Assembly (NCBI GenBank): GCA_964602115.1
Contig: CAZRQN010000049.1
Location: 1 to 20,217 of the forward strand
DNA length: 20,217 bases
Direction: 5' to 3'
From: JANOGU01 sp964602115
Lineage (GTDB): Bacteria > Pseudomonadota > Alphaproteobacteria > Rhodobacterales > Rhodobacteraceae
A program made the translations under genes and the position numbers. Under the pieces are notes generated by a model. The model saw nothing but the letters and a program-made list of their open reading frames with translations, ran no database searches and was not told where the DNA came from. Position 1 is the first letter of the stretch, and every line of letters begins with the position of its first letter. Of this stretch, positions 15,772 through 20,217 are shown piece after piece.

Positions 15772-16496
15772 AGGTCGCGGCGAATCTGACCCTGCTCTTC
15801 ACCGAGGCCCCGATGCTGGCACGTCCCGCGCTGGCAGCGGCTGCGGGTTTCGACGGGGTGGAAGTCCTCTTTCCCTATGACCACCCGGCGGAGGAGTGGC
15901 AGGAGGCTCTGGCCGGCATGCCCGTCGCCCTGATCAACACCCCGCCCGGCGACTGGACGGGCGGCGCGCGCGGCTTTGCCGCCGTGCCGGGGGCGGAGGC
16001 GCGGTTCCGCGACGATTTCCGCCGGGCGCTCGACTGGGCGGCGGCGATGGGGGCCGGGCGCATCCATGTGATGGCGGGGAATGCAGGGGGTCCCGAAGCC
16101 GAGGCGACCTTTCGCCGCAACCTCGCCTGGGCGGCCGGCTTCGGCCACCCGCTCAGCATCGAGCCGCTCAATCCGGCAGACATGCCGGGCTATTTTCTCG
16201 GTGACTTCGCCCAGGCGGCCGCCGTCCTGGCCGATCTGTCCGGCGCGGAGATCGGCCTGCAGTTCGACACCTGGCACGCCGCCCGGCTGGGCGGGGTCGT
16301 GCCGCTCTGGGACAGGCACCGGCCTCTGGTCGTCCATCTGCAGATTGCCGGGGAACCCGACCGGGGCGAACCGGGCCCGGACGAGCTTGCCTGGCTCGGC
16401 GCCAGCGGATGGGATGGATGGGTTTCCGGCGAATATCGTCCGCGCGGCCAGACGGCGCAGGGCCTCGGCTGGAGGCGGGCCCTGCAAATCTCTTGA
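15768..16496 (+). CDS. hyi: Hydroxypyruvate isomerase (TIM-barrel, Hyi family)
   Basis: Predicted to interconvert hydroxypyruvate and 2-hydroxy-3-oxopropionate (tartronate semialdehyde) in the glyoxylate pathway. The 242-residue protein follows E. coli Hyi/YgbM closely: AANLTLLF at the N terminus, EVLFPYDHP, NTPPGDWTGGARGFAAVPG (57-75), SIEPLNP (Glu132), LQFDTWH (Asp167), HLQIA (Gln192) with DRGEPGPDEL, and GWVSGEYRP (Glu222). Glu132, Asp167, Gln192 and Glu222 are the expected metal ligands/catalytic residues. The GTG start (15768-15770) overlaps the DUF1285 stop as GTGA; no ATG is nearby. The stop lies in the left arm/loop of a hairpin (16484-16510). The gene is 8 kb from glcDEF, and gcl/glxR are not seen, so membership in the same pathway is inference. 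Confidence 0.9.
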   Translation: MKVAANLTLLFTEAPMLARPALAAAAGFDGVEVLFPYDHPAEEWQEALAGMPVALINTPPGDWTGGARGFAAVPGAEARFRDDFRRALDWAAAMGAGRIHVMAGNAGGPEAEATFRRNLAWAAGFGHPLSIEPLNPADMPGYFLGDFAQAAAVLADLSGAEIGLQFDTWHAARLGGVVPLWDRHRPLVVHLQIAGEPDRGEPGPDELAWLGASGWDGWVSGEYRPRGQTAQGLGWRRALQIS

Positions 16497-16535
16497 AACA
16501 AGAGATTTGCAATTTCCTTTCTTCAAGGAAATTGC
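16484..16535. repeat. Two tandem, overlapping perfect hairpins after hyi
   Basis: Hairpin A: GCAAATCTCTTG (16484-16495), AAA loop, CAAGAGATTTGC (16499-16510). Hairpin B: GCAATTTCCTT (16509-16519), TCTTC loop, AAGGAAATTGC (16525-16535). They share the two bases GC at 16509-16510. The block is AT-rich in a GC-rich window, and hairpin A includes the hyi stop codon (16494-16496). It may terminate the DUF1285-hyi transcript or be a dispersed palindromic element; no clear T-tract follows. Confidence 0.8.
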
Positions 16536-16601
16536 CGCGTCCCGCTTGCAGCTACGGCCGGCCGCCGGATAGAACCGGATGGATCAGGACCGGAGCCGCA
16601 G

Positions 16602-16787
16602 ATGACGACCGAAGCCCCCGAGACCGAGACCGTCACCGCCTGGAAAATCGCCTGCGACGGCGGCCAGGGCGCGCTCGGCCATCCCCGGGTATGGCTGACC
16701 ATCCCGGAGGACACGGGCTGGGTCGAATGCGGCTATTGCGACAAGCGCTATGTGATCGACCGCGCCCACGCCCACGCCGATCACTGA
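16602..16787 (+). CDS. Small zf-CHCC zinc-finger protein (NDUFS6-like)
   Basis: Short 61-residue protein with the CHCC zinc-finger pattern Cys18, His27, Cys43, Cys46 in CDGGQGALGHPRVWL and VECGYCDKRYVI. This is the domain of the mitochondrial complex I subunit NDUFS6; alphaproteobacteria have free-standing homologues, and in Paracoccus such a protein is part of complex I. A role in complex I is therefore plausible here, but no nuo genes are in the window. The ATG at 16602 is well supported by GGAG (16592-16595) six bases upstream. It follows the tandem hairpins and converges with the HIT gene, nine bases apart. Confidence 0.88.
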   Translation: MTTEAPETETVTAWKIACDGGQGALGHPRVWLTIPEDTGWVECGYCDKRYVIDRAHAHADH

Positions 16788-16796
16788 CGCCCCGGC

Positions 16797-17162
16797 TCAG
16801 CCCGGATCGACCATCCGCCCCATCACCCGGCCGCCCAGCAGGTGCAGGTGGTAGTGCGGCACTTCCTGCAGGCCGTGTGCGCCGGAATTGGTGATGCCGC
16901 GATAGCCCTGCTCCAGTCCCAGCGAGGCGATCACCTGCGCGGCGGCGCGATGGAAATCGACCAGCTCCTCCGCTGTCGCTTCGGCGGCGAAATGGGCGAA
17001 GTCCACATAGGCGCCCTTGGGGATCACCAGCACATGCACCGGCGCCTGCGGGCGGATGTCGTGGAAGGCCAGCGCATGAGCCGTTTCCAGCACCGTGCGG
17101 TTCGGGATCTCGCCGCGCAGGATGCGGGCGAAGATGTTGGTGGGGTCGTAGGTCCAGGCCAT
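16797..17162 (-). CDS. HIT-family (HINT-like) nucleotide hydrolase
   Basis: Histidine-triad protein of 121 residues, predicted to hydrolyse purine nucleoside phosphoramidates or similar AMP conjugates in the cytosol. It shows NIFARILRGEIP (9-20), the core APVHVLVIPKG (40-50), and the triad His103-Tyr-His105-Leu-His107 in EVPHYHLHLLGG. Length and ends match the HINT branch. The ATG at 17162 gives the usual family start; a TTG three codons earlier (17169-17171) overlaps the stop of the upstream glycosyltransferase gene as TTGA and could equally be used, since neither has a clear ribosome site. Its pairing with the glycosyltransferase is probably only transcriptional. Confidence 0.93.
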   Translation of the reverse strand: MAWTYDPTNIFARILRGEIPNRTVLETAHALAFHDIRPQAPVHVLVIPKGAYVDFAHFAAEATAEELVDFHRAAAQVIASLGLEQGYRGITNSGAHGLQEVPHYHLHLLGGRVMGRMVDPG

Positions 17163-17167
17163 GGCGC

Positions 17168-18745
17168 TCAATCCGCGAAGAGAAAGGGCGTCTCGGCGAT
17201 CCGGCGCGCCCGTTCCGCCGGGATAGCGAGAAAGTCCGAAAGCGCAATCGCGTTCTCGTCCGCGCTCGCCGTCTCGCTCATCCGGGCAAGATGCGCGAAG
17301 CCGGCATTCCGCAGGCGATCGCTTTCAAAGGCGATGTCGTAGCGGATCGTCGGCAGCAGCCGGTCGAGCGTCTCCTGCGGGCCGCCGGCCGGCGCGAGCC
17401 CAAGCCGCTGCGCATGGCCGGCGAGGTAGTCGTCGCTGAACTGGCAGGCGATCTCGAGGATGCGCGTCGTCGCCCGGTCGGCCGCGAAATCCTGCATCAG
17501 GTCGTGCATCGCCGGATCGAGGCAGCAGACCAGCGTGTCGCTGCCGAAATGGTCGAACAGCAGGCGCATGACGGCCCGGCGGTGGCGGGTCCGCTTCTCC
17601 ACCCTGTTCTGGATGCCGCCGAGATCGGGCAGCCCTGCCTCTTCCTCGTTGAACAGATAGCCGACGGCCGGAAGGTTCGTCTCGGCCCGCACGCGCTCGA
17701 CCAGGCGCTTGGCCACATGCCACTTCTTGCAGACCACCATCAGCAGGTTGCGCTCGGCGCCGATGCTGGTCTCGGTTTCCCAGAAGCGCGGCGCGAACCG
17801 GCGCCCGACCCGGCCCTTGCCGGTGAGGAAGCGGTGGAGCGCGCCGCCTTCGGCCGAGGTCGCGAAGCTGACGCCCGTCGCCACATAGAGGTCTCCGAGC
17901 CGGGTCCGCAGATCCGTTGCGTCGGGGCTGATCTTCCGGGCGAAGAGACAGTCCTGACCGACGAGCAGGTCGTAGTGGTCGTTGTAGAAAGTGACAGGCA
18001 TGCCGTAGTCGGAAAACAGCAGGAAGGTCGGCGACCGGCTGCGGATTTCCGCCTCGGGCACCAGATGGCGCACGAGGGTCTGGAAGAAGGTCTCGTCCGG
18101 GATCCAGGTGGTGCGGAAGAAGCGCTGCACCTCCGGACGGCGGCGGCAGAACTCAAGCAGGGCCTCAACCGTCCCGCGCCGCAGGCACCACCACTGGCTG
18201 CCGATCTGGATCGCAAGGTCCTGCGGGAGCCGCCGCGCAAGGCCCAACCGCCGCTGAAGTCCCATCGACGCATAGAACAGGCGCTTGTGGCGCCGCTCGT
18301 TGAAGAAGTGGCGGAAGATCAGCCGCTCCTCCCGGATCCCGGTCTTGATGAAATCCGAGGTGAAGAAATCCCGCGATTCGATGTAGTCGGCGGCACTGGC
18401 GTCGAGGAAGGCATGGGCGAATTCCGCCGTCTTGGTCGGCATGCAGTCGCCCGAGATCAGGTAGAAATGCGTGGCCTCGGGAAAGGCCGGAACCGCCGCT
18501 TCCAGCAGTTCCAGCGTCGCGGCCACCAGGCTCCACTCTCCCCAGCCGCAGCGGTGACGGCGGGCGGCGAAGGTCACCGAACGATTGTCGGCAAGCGCCG
18601 CGCGAATGCGGGCGAAGTCGGCGGCGGACGACCGCCCGTCGAAATGGATGGCGACGAAGTCTCCCGCCTGCGTCAGCCGGCACGCCTGGGCAACCACGGC
18701 GGCAGGGTCTTTGTGGCAGAGCAGGAGATAGGCGATTCTGGCCAT
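17168..18745 (-). CDS. Core-2/I-branching-type glycosyltransferase (GT14-like) with C-terminal domain of unknown function
   Basis: Predicted beta-1,6-N-acetylglucosaminyltransferase-like enzyme of 525 residues. The N-terminal ~265 residues have the GT14 pattern: IAYLLLCHKDP (4-14), CGWGEWSLVAATLELLEAA (66-84), HFYLISGDCMP (93-103), IGSQWWCLRRGTVEALLEF (181-199) and PDETFFQTLV (216-225). The C-terminal ~260 residues (from about RKISPDATDL) form a second domain I cannot assign a function; I believe it belongs to the DUF5927/DUF5928 group found behind this enzyme in Rhodobacterales. No signal peptide or membrane helix, so it probably works in the cytosol on a surface-glycan precursor. Start at ATG 18745. 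It is divergent from a sulfotransferase across 134 bases, suggesting a shared glycan pathway; the HIT gene follows directly. Confidence 0.85.
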   Translation of the reverse strand: MARIAYLLLCHKDPAAVVAQACRLTQAGDFVAIHFDGRSSAADFARIRAALADNRSVTFAARRHRCGWGEWSLVAATLELLEAAVPAFPEATHFYLISGDCMPTKTAEFAHAFLDASAADYIESRDFFTSDFIKTGIREERLIFRHFFNERRHKRLFYASMGLQRRLGLARRLPQDLAIQIGSQWWCLRRGTVEALLEFCRRRPEVQRFFRTTWIPDETFFQTLVRHLVPEAEIRSRSPTFLLFSDYGMPVTFYNDHYDLLVGQDCLFARKISPDATDLRTRLGDLYVATGVSFATSAEGGALHRFLTGKGRVGRRFAPRFWETETSIGAERNLLMVVCKKWHVAKRLVERVRAETNLPAVGYLFNEEEAGLPDLGGIQNRVEKRTRHRRAVMRLLFDHFGSDTLVCCLDPAMHDLMQDFAADRATTRILEIACQFSDDYLAGHAQRLGLAPAGGPQETLDRLLPTIRYDIAFESDRLRNAGFAHLARMSETASADENAIALSDFLAIPAERARRIAETPFLFAD

Positions 18746-18800
18746 GCGCGCGTGCCGGTTTCCGAGGGGCCTGCCGGAGGTTTCCGCAGACTCGTTCAGC

Positions 18801-18839
18801 CTTCCTTGAAATGTCCCGGTTTTCTTGTTCTTCCTTGAA
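18801..18839. repeat. 10-bp direct repeat in the glycosyltransferase-sulfotransferase divergent region
   Basis: CTTCCTTGAA occurs at 18801-18810 and 18830-18839, with starts 29 bases apart, in a locally AT/pyrimidine-rich stretch between the two divergent genes. It could be a pair of regulator half-sites. No convincing -35/-10 pair is seen. Confidence 0.4.
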
Positions 18840-18866
18840 GCAGACCATATCCCGCCTCGCCAGCGG

Positions 18867-18873
18867 AAAGGAG
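18867..18873 (+). promoter_or_regulatory. Strong ribosome binding site of the sulfotransferase gene
   Basis: AAAGGAG six bases before the ATG at 18880. It decides this start over an in-frame ATG at 18811, which has no ribosome site. Confidence 0.85.
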
Positions 18874-18879
18874 AATTTG

Positions 18880-19698
18880 ATGGGGTTTCCCGGCGCCTGG
18901 ATGACCGAAAGCGGCAGCGTCATCTACCGGGTGGTGCCAAAATGCGCCTGCTCGACCATCGGGCAGATCATGTACTTCTCCGATCACGGCCGGTTTTTCG
19001 ACGGCGACATCCATGACGCGACCGAAGGCCTGCACAAATGGGCGCAGGAGCGCAGCCAGCCGCTGATCGAGGACGCCGTGAAGGGCCGCAAGGCGCCGTC
19101 CTTCACCTGCGTGCGCAATCCCTACGCGCGGATCCTGTCCTCGTTCTTCGACAAGATCTGCGGCATCCAGCGCAACGGGAAGCGCTATCGCGGCAATCTC
19201 GTCCCGCTGCTGACCCTGAAATACGGGATCGAGGTAGGCGGGGACGACGGGACCGAGCCTTTCGATCAGATCGCGAACTTCCGCCGCTTCCTTCTTTTCG
19301 CCCGCGACACGATCCGCTGGAAAAAGCCGATGGAGCCCGACATCCACTGGTCGGCGATGTCAGGCCATGTCGCCACCTTCATCGTCAACGGCGGGCGCTA
19401 CGACGCCATCTTCCACACCGAGCGCTTCGACGAGGGGATGCAGGGCGTGCTGGACCGCTTCGTCCCGCGCGTCCCGGTGGCGCTGAAAGAGGTCCCGCGC
19501 TTCAACGAAAGCGAGGGGCATGGGCCGAAACGGCTGCATCCGGTGGAGGACTATTTCGACGACCTGTCGCGCCACCTGATGTGGGAGATCTACCGGAAGG
19601 ATTTCGAGCTCTTCCGCTACGACTTCGACAATCCGGGCAACAAGGTTCCGCTGGGCGAGGTGGATCTCGACGAGGTCCATGCCAAGCTTGGCGACTGA
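18880..19698 (+). CDS. Sulfotransferase family protein (Sulfotransfer_2 / carbohydrate sulfotransferase type)
   Basis: Predicted to transfer sulfate from PAPS to a carbohydrate hydroxyl. In 272 residues: the 5'-phosphosulfate-binding loop YRVVPKCACSTIGQI (16-30), equivalent to VPKVACTN of chondroitin/HNK-1 sulfotransferases, and the 3'-phosphate-binding segment FTCVRNPYARILSSFFDKI (75-93), the classical RNPYxRxxSxxxDK block. Later are DIHWSAMSGH and YDAIFHTERFDE, which fit the same fold. No signal peptide or membrane anchor is seen, unlike Golgi homologues, so it is probably cytosolic. It is divergent from the GT14-like gene, consistent with sulfation of the glycan that enzyme helps build. 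The last 20 bases overlap the DUF3052 gene. PAPS-making genes are not in the window. Confidence 0.88.
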   Translation: MGFPGAWMTESGSVIYRVVPKCACSTIGQIMYFSDHGRFFDGDIHDATEGLHKWAQERSQPLIEDAVKGRKAPSFTCVRNPYARILSSFFDKICGIQRNGKRYRGNLVPLLTLKYGIEVGGDDGTEPFDQIANFRRFLLFARDTIRWKKPMEPDIHWSAMSGHVATFIVNGGRYDAIFHTERFDEGMQGVLDRFVPRVPVALKEVPRFNESEGHGPKRLHPVEDYFDDLSRHLMWEIYRKDFELFRYDFDNPGNKVPLGEVDLDEVHAKLGD

Positions 19699-20104
19699 CG
19701 CGGGATATTCCGGCACGCCGCTGCCGAAGAAACTCGGCTGGGCCGGTCAGTCGCCGGCGGCGGTGATCGGCTGTCCGGACTATGGGGCACTCCTCGGCAT
19801 TGCCGACCCGCCGCCGCTTCTTGCCCCCGACGCCCCGCTTCCCCCCGGGCTGACCTATCTCCACCTGTTCACAACCCACCGCAGCCTGCTTGAACGGGTA
19901 TTGGCATCGGCAAGGGCGCGGCTGGCGCCGGCGGGGATGGTCTGGGTCTCCTGGCCCAAGAAGGCGGCGAAAGTGCCGACAGACATCACCGAAGACGTGA
20001 TCCGCGAGGTCTGCCTGCCGATGGGACTGGTGGATGTGAAGGTCTGCGCCGTCGATGCGGTCTGGTCGGGGCTGAAACTGGTGATCCGCAAGGAGCTTCG
20101 CTGA
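19679..20104 (+). CDS. DUF3052 family protein
   Basis: Conserved protein of unknown function, 141 residues. It has the family pattern: TDAGYSGTPLPKKLGW near the start, a beta-rich middle (TYLHLFTTHRSLLERVL), then APAGMVWVSWPKKAAKVPTD, ITEDVIREVCLPMGLVDVKVCAVD and VWSGLKLVIR at the end. Cytosolic, with no signal or membrane segment. The ATG at 19679 lies inside the end of the sulfotransferase gene (20-base overlap in another frame) with GAGG three bases upstream; a TTG at 19688 is the alternative. The arrangement suggests co-transcription, though the two products have no known link. Confidence 0.9.
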   Translation: MPSLATDAGYSGTPLPKKLGWAGQSPAAVIGCPDYGALLGIADPPPLLAPDAPLPPGLTYLHLFTTHRSLLERVLASARARLAPAGMVWVSWPKKAAKVPTDITEDVIREVCLPMGLVDVKVCAVDAVWSGLKLVIRKELR

Positions 20105-20110
20105 CTGTCC

Positions 20111-20127
20111 GGCGCCCTTCCGGCGCC
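20111..20127. terminator. Possible terminator hairpin after the DUF3052 gene
   Basis: GGCGCC (20111-20116), CTTCC loop, GGCGCC (20122-20127): a six-pair all-GC stem beginning six bases after the stop codon. No T-tract follows, so efficiency is doubtful. Confidence 0.4.
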
Positions 20128-20181
20128 AGTTGCGCTGCGGAGGCTCCCTGGACCCGACCTGGCCCCCTCCCGCCCTCTGTC

Positions 20182-20208
20182 GCGGCCCGAAGGGGGCCGC
20201 TCCTTCGG
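20182..20208. terminator. Alternative GC-rich hairpins near the window end
   Basis: GCGGCCC (20182-20188) pairs with GGGCCGC (20194-20200), and CCGAAGG (20187-20193) pairs with CCTTCGG (20202-20208); the two stems compete for the same bases. The rest of 20128-20217 shows no gene. This may be a terminator for the + strand group or for a gene beyond the window on the other strand. Confidence 0.4.
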
Positions 20209-20217
20209 TTTGGGGGG

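Noticed and set aside
18806..18860. TTGAAA (18806-18811) as a sigma-70 -35 box for the sulfotransferase gene
   Set aside because: No acceptable -10 hexamer lies 16-18 bases downstream.

Overview
The window looks like core chromosome of a high-GC alphaproteobacterium of the Rhodobacterales (Rhodobacter/Paracoccus-like). This rests on gene content (glcDEF, DUF1285, a short zf-CHCC protein, DUF599, a MoxR-DUF58-DUF4159 operon, a GT14 protein with a C-terminal domain of unknown function), very high GC with G/C-ending codons, dense packing, and frequent GTG/TTG starts. It is inference from recognised families; no rRNA or other taxonomic marker is present. I see no tRNA, rRNA, CRISPR array, insertion sequence or phage gene, and no gene-free stretch longer than about 135 bases.

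Layout. 1-2796 (+): the 3' part of ileS, interrupted by a 10-N assembly gap, then an O6-alkylguanine-DNA methyltransferase and an EamA-type exporter. 2804-7513 (-): glycolate oxidase genes glcD-glcE-glcF, followed on the same strand by a secreted chymotrypsin-fold protease. 7514-7601: a divergent control region with an AATTGGT-N11-ACCAATT dyad, read outward into glcD (-) and a DUF599 membrane protein (+, to 8285).

8294-15131 (-): a four-gene operon in the order moxR, DUF58, BatA/DUF4159 and vWA/GATase-like membrane protein. It resembles a membrane-anchored AAA+/von Willebrand module of unknown job. A very large perfect hairpin (31-bp arms) sits between its second and third genes. 15217-16787 (+): DUF1285, hydroxypyruvate isomerase, two overlapping hairpins, and a zf-CHCC (NDUFS6-like) protein. 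16797-18745 (-): a Core-2/I-branching-type glycosyltransferase followed by a HIT-family hydrolase. 18880-20104 (+): a PAPS-dependent sulfotransferase, divergent from the glycosyltransferase, and a DUF3052 protein. 20105-20217: GC-rich hairpins, probably terminators.

How genes may work together: GlcDEF turns glycolate into glyoxylate, and Hyi interconverts hydroxypyruvate and tartronate semialdehyde, two parts of glyoxylate metabolism; the connecting enzymes are not in the window. The glycosyltransferase and sulfotransferase, back to back, suggest synthesis and sulfation of a surface glycan. The least understood and potentially most interesting unit is the moxR-DUF58-DUF4159-vWA operon and its internal hairpin.
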